Shown here: in pieces, positions 1-10,204 of the stretch
Layout of the letters: every line of letters begins with the position of its first letter
Position numbering within the stretch: the first letter of the stretch is position 1
Assembly: GCA_027943245.1 (NCBI GenBank)
Contig: JANDJZ010000021.1
Location: 124,001-188,000, forward strand
Direction of reading: 5' to 3'
Length of the DNA stretch: 64,000 nucleotides
From: Acanthamoeba sp. SK_2022b
Taxonomy: Eukaryota; Discosea; Longamoebia; Acanthamoebidae
Notes under the pieces: model-generated
Seen by the model: only the letters and a program-made list of their open reading frames with translations
Database searches by the model: none
Told to the model about the DNA's origin: nothing
Program-made: the position numbers and the translations under genes

Positions 1-544
1 AGCGAATGAGAAACAGGCCCGGAGGACAGGCGTCGCGCTCGGCGCTCCGCTGCCGTGTCATGCCGTCCCTTGTGCGCTTCCGCTGATGCATGCCTCGCAC
101 GCCGCCGCCGGGTGAAGGCGGTGGCGCCACGCGCGTCCATGCGCCGGTGTTGGTCAGCACGTAGCGGCTGCGCGCGAACGACGGATTTCTCACCATTAGC
201 GAGCGCAGGTCGCTGTCCGTGCGCTTTACCGTCCTTCGCTCTTCGGGAGCCGCGTGCGTCTTCATGCGAGTGCGCCAGGCCCTGTCCTCGGCCTGTCCTC
301 CTCCCTCGTCGTCGTCATTTCTGATAACGCGATCGGGGGAGGCCTCGCGCTGTGCGTGCATGTGGCTGTTTCTGGCCGATGAGCTGCTCGATGATCCGAT
401 GTCGGGCAGCAGGGCAACGGTCTGCGTGCGCACGATGAGACCCGGTCCCCACCCGTCTCCTCCGCTCCGGAGCTCTTTGCCGTCGCCATCACGATCGGCG
501 TCCTCGTCGCTTCGCTCTTTGCCCTTCAGGTCTGTTTGAGGCAT
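1..544 (-). CDS. Hypothetical protein, truncated by the window edge
   Basis: Reading the minus strand from the ATG at 544-542, the frame stays open for all 181 codons to the left edge, so the 3' part lies outside the window. The product begins MPQTDLKGKERSDEDADRDG and is charged and low in complexity: an Asp/Glu/Lys-rich N-terminus, a run of six Ser about 50 residues in, then a DDDEGGG stretch and an Arg-rich tail. No domain was recognised. The uninterrupted frame in CpG-rich sequence, with an ATG at its head, is the evidence for coding. It is transcribed divergently from the TSG101 gene at 1028. Part of the frame could be 5' leader or could hide an intron. Confidence 0.45.
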   Translation of the reverse strand, partial: MPQTDLKGKERSDEDADRDGDGKELRSGGDGWGPGLIVRTQTVALLPDIGSSSSSSARNSHMHAQREASPDRVIRNDDDEGGGQAEDRAWRTRMKTHAAPEERRTVKRTDSDLRSLMVRNPSFARSRYVLTNTGAWTRVAPPPSPGGGVRGMHQRKRTRDGMTRQRSAERDACPPGLFLIR

Positions 545-1027
545 AGTGAGCAAGGGAGGGCAAGCTGAGGGTGGTCTCACAACACAAGCAGCTCACAGCA
601 GTTTGTTGTGATTTTTTGTTATTTTTAAACAAAAAACAATCTTAAAAAACAGGAAAATGAATCGGGAGTCGTTTCCATAACACAGGAATTACACAAAAGA
701 TAGAGTAATAATAGATGAATAGATGACGTGCGTTTAGAGAGCCAGTGCCGCATGGTTGGGGGTAGGAGGTTAAATTAAAGAAAATGCCCGTAAGAAAAAC
801 AAAAACAAAGAGAGAAGAAATCCAGGTTCGCCAGGTTACGGTCTGGTGCCTGAGAACAGAAGAACAACTACCGCACGCGCAAGGAATAGCCTGGCATTCC
901 TCCAACTCCATCAACACTCTACTACCACGCCCGCACTCACCCTGCCCTTCCCTTTATTGGGATCGATTCTCCGCAAGAATTCGAATCCAGTTAGCTTGTT
1001 TTTTGCTTGAATTTTATTGCCTTCCCG
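545..1027. other. Intergenic region between divergent genes
   Basis: About 480 bases between a minus-strand start at 544 and a plus-strand start at 1028. It is AT-richer than the flanking coding DNA, especially around 600-700, and probably holds both promoters. I see no clear TATA box and no gene. Confidence 0.5.
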
Positions 1028-1528
1028 ATGTACGCTAGCGGCTACATGGTGACTCCTCCCCTCTCTGGCGGTGCGGCCGCTCCGCCTCACACACAGCATC
1101 AGCAGATGATGATGCAACATCAGCTCCATGCACAGCCCCTGCCCCTCCAACAGCAACAGCACCTCAACCTGCACCAACAGCAACAGCAGCAACACTTTTT
1201 CCAACAGCACCAAGCACAGCAGCATCAACAACAGCTCCACACCCAGCAGCAACACCACCAACAACAGCAGCAACAACAAATCCACGCACAACACCAGCAG
1301 CAGCTACTCGCTGCGCAGCAACAGCAGGCGGTCGACACGCAGCTGCAGTTCGTGGCGGCGCGATATCGCGACGTGCTGCGCGCGCGACACGACGTGCTCA
1401 TGCTCCTCCGCGCTACGCCCTCCCTCTATCCTCACACCGCCGCGCCCGGTACCATCCCCCCCCCCCCGCTCGCCCAGATGGTCGTCGGTATGAAGGGGAG
1501 GCTGTGGGCAGCGCTGACATGTATTCGT

Positions 1529-1564
<36 letters not shown>

Positions 1565-1993
1565 CAGGGCCAGGCGTCCCGCCATTGCTGCTGGTGAGCG
1601 GAACCCTGCCGATCGTGTATAAGGGCACCCAGTACAACATACCCATACAGCTCACCATTCCTGAGGGTACCTTACGGCCGTGCTCTCATCTTGTACTCCT
1701 CTCGATGTGTTCTCTGACACTGTGTCTCCCTATTTCCCTCGTCGTGCTCGTCGTCGTGTCAGGCTACCCACACTCGCCACCGGTCTGTAAAGTGACGCCA
1801 ACCGAAGTACGTGCGACGCGCCCGCGCTTTCTTGGCTCGACCACCGTTCTTCTTGGCTGACATCTCTCCCGCCCCATTGTAGACCATGGTGGTTAAGACC
1901 AACCACAAGCACGTCGACTCAGGCGGCGTGTGCTACCACCCGTATCTCTCCGGTACACTGACTTTTCTGTTATTCTTATTCTTCTTCTTCTTC

Positions 1994-2028
<35 letters not shown>

Positions 2029-3153
2029 AGACGGGTGGCACAGGCTGGCGACCCGACGTGTGCTCTCTGCTCGGAGCGACCAACGAACTCAAGGCGATCT
2101 TCGTCGCCGATCCGCCCGTGCGCGCCAAGCCGGCCATTAAGCATAGCGCGTCGACCCCGGCCGTGAGCGGGACCGCCTTCACCGCGGCCCCGTCGTCAGC
2201 GCCCGCCACGGCCTACCAGCTCGGCACGCAGCCTCCCGCCTACGGGCTGGGGGCCGCTGTCTCGTCCTCGGGGCCCGGCTCGTCCCCGGCAGCGTTCCCC
2301 GCGCCTCCGCCTGCCTACGGACAGCACTACTACCAGCACCCACACCCCGGCCACCCGCACGCTCCCCCGCCCTACGCAGCGCCGACGAGCACGACCACCA
2401 CGACCACGACGGCTGCGACCGCGGGGCCGGCGACTTCTCCGCTGCCGATGCAGTCGACGACTGTGAGCGCGCAGCAGCAGCAGCAGCGACCTCGGCAAAA
2501 TCCGGCGCGCGACGCGTTGCTGAGCAAGGTGGGGCAGCGCTACAGCGACCTGCGCAAGGTGGTCGAAGTCGAGGCTGAGAAGGTGCGCCAGGTGTTGCGT
2601 TGTGCGTCGCAGGTGTTCATTGACTCACCACACGTGTCACTGTTGCAGAAGCGGCTGATGGCCGAGTACAAAGAGGTGAAGGACATGATATCGCAAATCA
2701 AGCGATCCAATAGAAGGAAGGAAGGCGCGAAGGTCGACGTGGACGCGGCGACCAACCCGCGCAATCCGAAGGACCTCACGTACGCGCGTCACACCTGCCC
2801 ATACACAACACACTCAACTCTCAACGACGTCACTCTGCAGAATCATGACGCTGAAGGCCGAGGATGCTGCGATGGAGGACGCCCTGTACAGCATGATGCG
2901 CGCCCTTACCGCGGAGACCATCGACGCTACGACCTACCTCAAGGTACTTTTGTTGTCTTTTTATCCGTTTTTTATTGTCAGAATGGTAGATTATGTATTT
3001 TGGCTACCGGCAACGCCTCGCGCACGTCCGGACGACCTCATTATTGACTCCCTCTCTCCCTCTCTCTGCTGGCGCCCATAACAGCACGTCAGGCAACTCT
3101 CGCGCGAGCAGTTCATGGTGCGGGCCAAGCTCGCCAAAGCGAGGCAGACCTGA
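1028..3153 (+). CDS. TSG101: ESCRT-I subunit TSG101/VPS23 (UEV domain protein)
   Basis: Homologue of TSG101/VPS23, the ESCRT-I subunit that binds ubiquitinated cargo and PTAP-type motifs at endosomes during multivesicular body sorting. Six exons fit in phase: 1028-1487, 1568-1666, 1763-1806, 1883-1952, 2044-2779 and 2841-2943, followed by 3085-3153. A Gln/His-rich N-terminal extension precedes the UEV domain, which is recognisable from LPIVYKGTQYNIPI, YPHSPPVCKVTPTE, KTNHKHVDSGG and ADPPVRAKP. UEV proteins lack the E2 catalytic Cys, and none is seen at the expected place here. A Pro/Ala-rich linker with PPAY and PPPY motifs leads to a coiled coil and the C-terminal VPS23 core (QLSREQFMVRAKLAKARQT, stop at 3151). 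The segment 2591-2647 is in frame and bounded by GT/AG, so it may be an extra intron. The start is the first in-frame ATG; 1049 is an alternative. Confidence 0.93.
1530..1562. repeat. (GT)n microsatellite in TSG101 intron 1
   Basis: Uninterrupted GT dinucleotides just before the acceptor of the first TSG101 intron. Confidence 0.95.
1994..2026. repeat. (TTA)n microsatellite in a TSG101 intron
   Basis: About eleven TTA units follow a TTC-rich tract, within the intron that ends at 2043. Confidence 0.95.
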
Positions 3154-3566
3154 GCCTGGCATGAGGAAGTGAAGCGCAGGCACGAGCTTCTATAGAGGTG
3201 AGTTAAAGAGGCCTCGCGTTGCTGGCGTGCAGCGTGTGCTGGACATTTTAAATATATATATATATATATATATAGATTACTACATCGTTAAAACAAAAGT
3301 AAACTCTTTATTCTAAATTTGTAAAATCGTCAAGAAATATCGCAAGTGCACTTTAAATTAATTCAGAAAAAACGAGGGAAAGATGCCGTCCACCACTCGA
3401 GCAAGCTACTGTTCAGGAACGATGGGTGGAGGCGAGATCATCCGGACGCGTCGTGCCGCTTCATAGCATCCAGAAAGGGCTTAGCGAGGAAGCGGACGAG
3501 GTAGAGACCGCGAGCACCGGCTGAGCCTACAAAACGCGAATCAGATGGAATGTGGGTGGCGTGTGA
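3154..3566. other. Intergenic region between convergent genes, with (AT)n tract
   Basis: This holds the 3' region of TSG101 and of the minus-strand gene ending at 3567. It includes an (AT)n run at 3252-3274 and AT-rich sequence to about 3370. No gene is seen. Confidence 0.6.
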
Positions 3567-3749
3567 TTATCGGCGTGATTGTGAGTGAGCGTGGGCATCG
3601 GAACGTACAACTGTCGCGGTTGTGGCGGTAGTGCCCACGACCTGGGTGACGGGCGTGGTCTCCTTGGTCACTGTCACGGTGTTTGAGTCCTGGGCGAAGG
3701 CGAAGGCCAAGAGGCCGAGGAACAAGAGAGCGAGACACTGGTTCTTCAT
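3567..3749 (-). CDS. Small secreted peptide, 60 residues
   Basis: The frame encodes 60 residues starting MKNQCLALLFLGLLAFAFAQ, a textbook signal peptide: a short basic start, a hydrophobic core, and small residues before a likely cut after FAFA. The mature part is about 40 residues, rich in Thr and Val (TVTVTKETTPVTQVVGTTAT), and ends His/Ser/Arg-rich. I chose the internal ATG at 3749 rather than the longer open frame from 3896 because the signal peptide starts there and a TATA-like box lies about 85 bases upstream. The function is unknown; it could be a secreted or surface-attached Thr-rich peptide. Confidence 0.6.
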   Translation of the reverse strand: MKNQCLALLFLGLLAFAFAQDSNTVTVTKETTPVTQVVGTTATTATVVRSDAHAHSQSRR

Positions 3750-3831
3750 GGCTTGTTGAAGTGGGATCGTAGTCGGTGGGCGCTGGTGGTTGTTGTGAGT
3801 GTTTGTTGTACTGCTGGAACACCCAACTCGC

Positions 3832-3842
3832 CCTTTTAAATC
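3832..3842 (-). promoter_or_regulatory. TATA-like element upstream of the small secreted peptide gene
   Basis: The minus strand reads GATTTAAAAGG about 85 bases upstream of the ATG at 3749. Placement suits a TATA box followed by a short leader. This is inferred from position and sequence only. Confidence 0.35.
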
Positions 3843-4050
3843 GTCCGATCTCGTTAGTGTACCCTGCGAACCAGGCGAAACCCGAGCGACTCTCATACGA
3901 AGCCCTCACGGAGCGATTCGTGACCACCCTCACTCCACCCAGATTTAGCCCAACCACCTCCAGCCCTTTAAAACTTTTGTGCCGGGTCGGCGAAACCGAT
4001 TGGTTGGCATAAAATAAAACATGTTTGGCAGAGATCTACATGTCCTCACT

Positions 4051-4482
4051 TTATTCGCCCCTCTTCTCGCGCAAATTGGCCTCGGCCTCGGCTATTGCGG
4101 CCTTGAGCGTGTCGGAGTCGAAACCCACGACTGTGCCGCAGTCCACACACACCCTAACCTCCATTCCATCGGCATAGGTGAAGCCGGGGAAGCCGGGCAT
4201 GTAGCAACCTTCGTCCTCCTCTCCGTTGGGCAGCACGTAGCTGTTGCCATCGCACGACCGTGCGCACATGTAAAGCTGCTGCTTGCTGCCACATTGGACG
4301 CAAGGCGGCCGCGCCTCGGCCTTCTGTCGCTTGCGTTGGGCGTCGCGCGCCTGGGCGGCCTCCTTCTCGGCCTTCCGCTTCTCCGCGGTCATTGGACCAC
4401 GGCGGCAGGCGTTACACTGTCCATCGTCCCCGCTCGAATAGTTGTCACAGCCCTCCTGCTTGCACACGGCCGGCTTATCCAT
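4051..4482 (-). CDS. Cys-rich putative zinc-binding protein, 143 residues
   Basis: A single-exon frame of 143 residues. The N-terminal part has C-x4-C-x9-C-x2-C spacing (VCKQEGCDNYSSGDDGQCNAC). A basic, Lys/Arg/Ala-rich helix follows (about residues 30-58). A second Cys cluster contains CVQCGSKQQLYMC and ends in VCVDCGTVVGFDSDT. The paired CxxC motifs suggest two zinc-ribbon-like folds joined by a charged helix. The family is not recognised and no signal peptide or membrane segment is seen. The gene is transcribed away from NPL4. Confidence 0.7.
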   Translation of the reverse strand: MDKPAVCKQEGCDNYSSGDDGQCNACRRGPMTAEKRKAEKEAAQARDAQRKRQKAEARPPCVQCGSKQQLYMCARSCDGNSYVLPNGEEDEGCYMPGFPGFTYADGMEVRVCVDCGTVVGFDSDTLKAAIAEAEANLREKRGE

Positions 4483-4747
4483 CGTGAAAAGTTAGGCTCA
4501 AGAACCGTGGGCTTGCAAGATTGCCGGGCACACATTGACGTCAGCAGCCTTCTCCCTTAAGGTTCTGCCACCTCACCATGCGCTACGCGGAAATCGACAG
4601 ACAGCAACAGATCTGAGGGCGCAGCAGAGGCTCCATCGAAAAGAAAGGAAACAAAGATGCAAGGCGATCCACTGGCACGTCCCCCTCTGCAACGAGAGTT
4701 GGAGGGCTTTGCCGGCATTGAAGATTTAACAATTAGATTCAATATAG

Positions 4748-6970
4748 ATTGTGCGTCTGGTGTCCAAGGATGGGACAGAGAGGTATGAGATGCAACCCAC
4801 CGAGACCGTGCACGATCTAAAGAAAAAAGTATGAGGCTACACGCATCACGCATCTTTGAAGACCTTCACGCCTCGATTTGCTTTCGCATAACGCCTCTTC
4901 ACTGGCAGGTCTGTCCCACTAACTCTTTCTCTGCTTATCTATGCTTACAGGTACAGAACAAGACGCTGATACCGGTGGCCGCACAGACGCTTACCCTGGA
5001 CCGGGCTGGCAAGGAAGTGCTCTCTGGCGACGCCAGCACGCTCTCGTCTCTGGGCATCCGCCACGGCCAGATGCTGTTCCTCTCCTACACGGGCGAGCGG
5101 CCCATCAACAACGACGAAGATCCCAAGTAAGTGGCGCCAGGGCTTCACACACCTTTCCTTGTGCAGCGCCTCGTAGAGGCGGGGTGGTCCCGGCTGGAGA
5201 CTGAACAACAACGACGACACGACACGACAGGAAGCTGAGGAACATCAAGAAGAAGTGGGATCTCAAATCGCTCATGGAGCACCTGGACAGCCAGGGACTG
5301 GTCTTCAAGGCTCAGGTAGCACGCCTGTCCCAATCGATCTCCTCCTTCTCGATAAGCTTGTCTGAGGCCCACCTGCCGTGGTATCCCCAATGGCCATGGA
5401 CTGACACTCGCCCGTTGTTCGCATCCTCCACGCGAGCACAGGAGACGACGCACTGCAAAACGGCGTCGCTTGACTTTGCCTCGTGCAACAAATTCCAGCA
5501 GTATCCGGCAGAGTTTGCTTTCCACAAGCGGCGGGAGGGCTTCATCTACGGCAGGTACCTGGAGGATGGCAACGTCACCGGTAGCGACCCAGCCCCCCAT
5601 CACCTTTCCGCTTGTCCGCAGGCTTTCTCGCTCGCTCGCTCACGCAATGGCGCGCGCCTTCTCGCTAGGGGAGTACATCTACGAACCGCCACAAGAGCAC
5701 AGCCCATCGGCCGCCGTTCTGCTGGACGACCCGGCCGAGGCCAAGTTGGTGGAGATCATCGCCAACGCCTTGGGCTTGCAGAAGGTGCCACCTCTCGACC
5801 AGGCTGCCTCTCTCTCATCTCATCTCATCTCATCCTTCGGCTCTTCCCATTTGTCTCATCTCCTCGTCTCTGGAAAGGTGGGCTGGATCTTCACGGTGCC
5901 TGCCAGCGATGAGCGAGAACACATCATGTCCTCGTTCGAGGTGGTCCGCGCCGCACAGCAACACGCCGAGGCCATCAAGCAGTACGGCGACGCCGGCAAA
6001 TCGTTTATCGCCGTCAAGGTCTCGAGTACGTAAATATGCGGGAGCTGGTGGGTGATGGGTAATAGGGGGGAGGGCTCCATTCGTCAGCGGTTTCTGACGG
6101 GCGCATGGCATCGCGCAGCCGACGAGGAGGGCCAGGTCCACTTCGAGCCGTTCCAGGTGACCGACCAGGCCGTGAAGCTGGTCCAGAACGATCTCATCAA
6201 ACCGCCCAAGGACCCCAAGGTCGTGGTGGCCAAAGAGGACGTCGCGATGGCCAGGCAGGGCGCCGGCCGCAAGGACTCGCCCGAGCTCGACCCCGACGTG
6301 CTCATCAAGCCCGTACGACTGTGCTTCCGCTCCTCCCTCTTTCGTGTTGCGTGGCGTTGCGTGGCGCGCGTGCCCCAAGGGGGCAGCAACAGCACTAACA
6401 CGACCGCCGCGCAGATCGCTGTGGTCAATCATGAGGGCGCGCTGGGGTGCAACTTCGAGATCGAGAACCGGCCTGAGCACCCGCAGAACATGGCGGCCCT
6501 CAAGCGGCACCTGCTCCAGTTCAAGGGCAAGCCCTTCCTCCTGGCCGTCGCCGACTTCCACTTCATACGCTACCTGGGCAAGGAGTTCCTCTCTCCAGAA
6601 ACCGACATACCCGCCCTCTGCGAGGCGGTCAAGTACGCCCCCTACCCCCCTTTGTCGACAAATATTTTCGTCGCAACATTTTATGGACCCAATCACGCCA
6701 CGTTTTTTATCTGCCAAAACTCCGTTCAGTTTGACCGTGAGATTTCGGCAACTGCATCTCAGCGGAGATTGTTTTCTATCGATTTCCCTCTCCTCCCTCA
6801 CGTGGTGCATGTGACGAACTGGTGGACCTTTTCTCCTTGCCGTTCGTCTTCTTCTTCCATTGGGATTCACTGGGGCGTGGCGGCTTGGGTGTGGGTCGTG
6901 CAGGTCGGGTGACGGTGATGCGCTCGAGGGCTTCAAGCTGCTCATTGACTCCATCGCCGGCGTGGTTTGA
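4748..6970 (+). CDS. NPL4: NPL4-like cofactor of the CDC48/p97 segregase
   Basis: NPL4 pairs with UFD1 on CDC48/p97 to extract ubiquitinated proteins in ER-associated and ribosome-associated degradation. Nine exons fit in phase: 4748-4828, 4951-5126, 5231-5315, 5442-5580, 5669-5784, 5878-6025, 6119-6312, 6415-6632 and 6904-6970. In order they give an N-terminal ubiquitin-like (UBX-like) domain (VRLVSKDGTERYEM, IRHGQMLFLSYTGERP), a linker, the NPL4 core (GFIYGRYLEDGN, EYIYEPPQEHSP, VGWIFTVPASDE, VHFEPFQVTDQAVKL) and the tail EGFKLLIDSIAGVV. The layout resembles plant NPL4-like proteins, without the animal C-terminal zinc finger. The first few residues are missing: the first supported exon begins after an AG at 4747 with an in-frame stop just upstream, so the true ATG must lie in an unseen short exon, or translation starts at the ATG at 4790. 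Confidence 0.9.
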
Positions 6971-7322
6971 GGCCTCGCCGAGTCGCGTGGCAGACGTTGC
7001 AGCAACAACGATACAATAAAATCACAATCTTCCGATATATATCTCGGGATTGCTGTTGCCACCACTGCCTAAACGATAACTGTGCGCTGGGGGTGAGGAA
7101 TGTTGTAGTTTTACTATTTTTGAGCTGTTTGCGTGTATCAAAACAAACGGTTGTATATGTACATCACGAGCGTTGCTCTCTCTGTAAATAAATAAATAAA
7201 TAAAATAGAGATAAGAAGTAGTTGGTCGCTAAAATAGACATCTCCGCCTCTGCGCAGAATACTGGGGCATCTTCGCGTTCGCTCGCGATAGTGGGTGTGC
7301 TGGGAACGGGGGTACTGCTGCG

Positions 7323-8834
7323 CTAGTAGTACAGGGAAGTGGCCGGAGAGGAGACCGCTGGCGACGACGAAGAAGCCGAGCTGGGAGAGGCCACGCCGCG
7401 CTGCTCGCTCCACTCGATGAACTGGGCCAGGAAGTTCTCCACCTGGTCCTCCTCGACACCAAAGGCGCCTTGGCCCAGGGAGTTGGGCGCCAGACCGACG
7501 AGCTCGTCGCCGGGGAGCGACTGTTGGCTTACGGCCGCGCTGACGTAGTTGCCGTGCTGCTGCTGGTGGTGGGCCGGTGGAAGCGGAGCGCAGAACTCAG
7601 CGGGAGAGACTGGCGTCACATGACAGTCGGGGCAACTGCAGCTGCGCTGGGCCTGGTGGTGGTGGTGCTGCTGCTGCGGCGCGTGGTAACCGTGCTGCGG
7701 CTGGTGGGACCGCTGCTGTTGCTGGACGGTAGCGGGGGACTGGCTGCGCTGCAGGACGTGCTGGGGCGGGGCGGGCACGGCAAAGACCGGGGCCGAGGGC
7801 GCCGCCGCTTCGGGCGAGGGCTGCTGTTCAGGGACGCCCGGCTCGAGGAGGAGGGCGGGGTTGAAGGCGGCCGCGGAAGCATCGTTCTCGTCGGGGAAGG
7901 CCTGAAGGAAGGCCGAGCTGACAAAGTCCTCGAAGTCGGGCAAGTCGGTCACCGTCTGCTGCTGCTGCTGGGCCTGGGCCGGCAAGTGCATCTGCTGAGG
8001 ATGATTTTGCATCTGCATCTGCTGAGAGTAGTGGTTGGGAAGAGGCTGCGGCTGTTGGAAGGCATGGGCCATCTGCGGCTGCTGAGGCGAGTGCTCGTCA
8101 ACAGAGAAGGAGGCCAGAGGGGCGGGCTCGAGGAAGACCGGGCCCTCCATGCTGAAGGAAGACGTGGGGCTGATGTCGGCCCCAAAGCCCGTGGCGTCAA
8201 AGTCGCAGCTGGCGCGGCCCGGGTGGCCGAAGCTGCCGTGGTGCTGGTAGCCAGCGAAGCTGCCATGGTGGCTGTAGTGGGCGCCCAGGCCGAGACCGGG
8301 ACCCATGGCCGACATGTCGAGGCTCGCGCGCATGGCATCGAACGCGGCGGTGTTGGCGCGGAGGGCTCCGAAGTCGACGCTACGGCTGCGCATGTGATGG
8401 GCGGCCGACAGGTCGACGCTGCCGCGCATGGCGTCGTATTCGTTGCTGGTCATGCGCATGGCCGAGAGGTCGACGCTGCCGCGGGTCATGTTGGTCATAT
8501 CGATGGAGCCCGTGGGCGTGCTGGTCACCGACTCCATGGAACCCGAGCTCGACGACGAAGACGAGCCAGCCGAGAGGTCATCCTCGCTGCGCTTCCTCCT
8601 CTTGCTGTTGCTCGACGACGAAGACGAACGCTTGCTCTTGCGGTCGTTCCTCTTACGCTTGCGCTTCTCCTTCTCGCGGGCGGCGAGCGTGTGTAGGTAG
8701 GCCTGGAGCGAACGACGGTCGTTCTCGGCTCCGCCGCGCAGCACGTCGGCGAGGGTCACCTGCGGCTTCTCCTGCGGCGGGCACGAGATGGGCGACACGT
8801 GGTGGGACGACGAGGTGGTAGTAGTGGCTTGCAT
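7323..8834 (-). CDS. Gln/Ser-rich protein with repeated R-x-S-[VIL]-D motifs
   Basis: A single-exon frame of 503 residues. After MQATTTTSSSHH comes a possible short helical region (QVTLADVLRGGAENDRRSLQ) and a Lys/Arg-rich stretch (EKEKRKRKRNDRKSKR) that looks like a nuclear localisation signal. A run of short repeats then contains GSIDMTN, RGSVDLSA, RGSVDLSA, RSRSVDFG and RASLDMSA. The rest is Gln-, His- and Pro-rich, with an acidic/hydrophobic patch (DLPDFEDFVSSAFLQAFPDE) resembling an activation domain, and the C-terminus carries VENFLAQFIEWSEQRG. Composition suggests a transcription regulator, but no DNA-binding domain is recognised. A long open frame on the plus strand here is an antisense shadow. 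Confidence 0.7.
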   Translation of the reverse strand: MQATTTTSSSHHVSPISCPPQEKPQVTLADVLRGGAENDRRSLQAYLHTLAAREKEKRKRKRNDRKSKRSSSSSSNSKRRKRSEDDLSAGSSSSSSSGSMESVTSTPTGSIDMTNMTRGSVDLSAMRMTSNEYDAMRGSVDLSAAHHMRSRSVDFGALRANTAAFDAMRASLDMSAMGPGLGLGAHYSHHGSFAGYQHHGSFGHPGRASCDFDATGFGADISPTSSFSMEGPVFLEPAPLASFSVDEHSPQQPQMAHAFQQPQPLPNHYSQQMQMQNHPQQMHLPAQAQQQQQTVTDLPDFEDFVSSAFLQAFPDENDASAAAFNPALLLEPGVPEQQPSPEAAAPSAPVFAVPAPPQHVLQRSQSPATVQQQQRSHQPQHGYHAPQQQHHHHQAQRSCSCPDCHVTPVSPAEFCAPLPPAHHQQQHGNYVSAAVSQQSLPGDELVGLAPNSLGQGAFGVEEDQVENFLAQFIEWSEQRGVASPSSASSSSPAVSSPATSLYY

Positions 8835-10204
8835 TCTGGGTCGCTCCTCGTAGAAGATGGGGCTGTGCGTTGATTACTTTCGCTGCTCTTGGACAACTGG
8901 CACCGTGGGCGTTGAAGAGAGCGAAGGTAGACGACAATTGTATACCTAACAATTCAGCTCGACCTCTCCTTTTCCAGCTGCTCTAACCACTGCAGGAAGG
9001 GAAGAAGAATGGACCGCGCAACGACAACAACGGGCGAGGGAGGAGAGAGGGAAGGCTGAGGGTGGAGGTGTCCGCTTGGAAGAAGAGAGACGAGTGGTAA
9101 TGGGGGTGAGGCCGGGGTTGGGTTAAATAGTCGATGAGGGACGGGAATTTTCAAGGACCGGCACTCACGCAGGCGAGACAAGCACTACGGCCGCGGCACA
9201 CGCACCGGAGCACGTGAGGCCGTGTGACAGTGCATCTCGACCGTCGCTGATCGACGTGATTGTGACCTGGGAGCGCCGGGCCACTCAAGCGGATTTGGCC
9301 TTTTGTGGCCCTATGCGTGGTGAACGGCCCAAGCTCTCTCTTTGGCCCAGTGGTGCGCTTGCGTAGGGGTTGCGTAAGGTTGGCGTAAGTCTGTTTGGAT
9401 CTCGCCGTTCTGAGGTCGCACCGTGGCTCTGGTGTCTGGCCTTATCGCATCCGCGCGCCTACTCGCTTCTGCGGATGTAGCCCTGCAAGGGAAAGAGGCG
9501 GAAAGCGTGCGCCACTTAATGGTGGGGAGATTCAGCCAGCTTCTTTGAATTTGACTTAATCAAAGCCAGCACTCCGGGTGTTCACCATCACGAGCCAACC
9601 AAGAAGCGATAGGATTTGACTGCCCAATCCGGAAAGCTCCCCAAACTAAGTTCGATGTGCTATTGGCCACCCAGATAATTTTTGCGGCCTTTCTTCGTTT
9701 TCGCCGCGACCGGGTCAACGAGCACAGGCCTTGTTGATTGGTGTACTCGTTACCCAAGCATACGAACTCTGACTGGCGCCAACACGTGCCCATTAATGTA
9801 TTGGTTTTGTCGCACGAGCGCAAACACGCAACAGTCGCTGATTAGCGTTCTCGGCATTGGTTGCATTGTTTGCACGAATGGCATGGTTTCGTTATTGTCT
9901 GACGCGCATGCTTTGCATTTGTCGCATATTTTACGGTTTTTTGGTTGATTTCTCAGCCCTTCTTCACTAATGCATTCTTCTCTGAAATGGATTTTCCTCA
10001 TTTTCCGAAGGGGCGGACAGCAAAACTGCAACCCTGTGTTCGATCTTGCTCGTTTTTTAACCCCAGCAAACTAGCCTGCACAGGCAGCTAGCAGAGTTAC
10101 GCGACCACCCCACAAGCAACCGACGTTCCTTCTTCCCAGCAAACACGGGTAGCCAGAGGGCAAGCAATAACACTCCCGGAAAGAGAAGTCATAACAACAA
10201 CAAG
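8835..10204. other. Long intergenic region without a recognised gene
   Basis: About 1.37 kb between divergent genes. It must hold the promoters of the Gln/Ser-rich gene (minus) and the MJ1316-Nudix gene (plus). Short open frames on both strands (for example 9682-9948 plus, 9560-9823 minus) have no recognisable domain or plausible splicing, and the base composition is less GC-biased than in genes. No tRNA or 5S-like fold was found by eye. Confidence 0.5.

Noticed and set aside
5830..7065. Long minus-strand open frame over NPL4
   Set aside because: Lies opposite clearly conserved NPL4 exons and has no recognisable domain; high GC leaves antisense frames open.
7470..8696. Long plus-strand open frame of about 408 codons
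   Set aside because: Antisense shadow of the Gln/Ser-rich gene: its Leu/Val/Gly-rich product simply reflects CAG/CTG-type codon runs on the other strand, and no domain is present.
9190..9500. Possible small RNA gene
   Set aside because: No cloverleaf, A/B box pair or 5S-like pattern could be found by eye.
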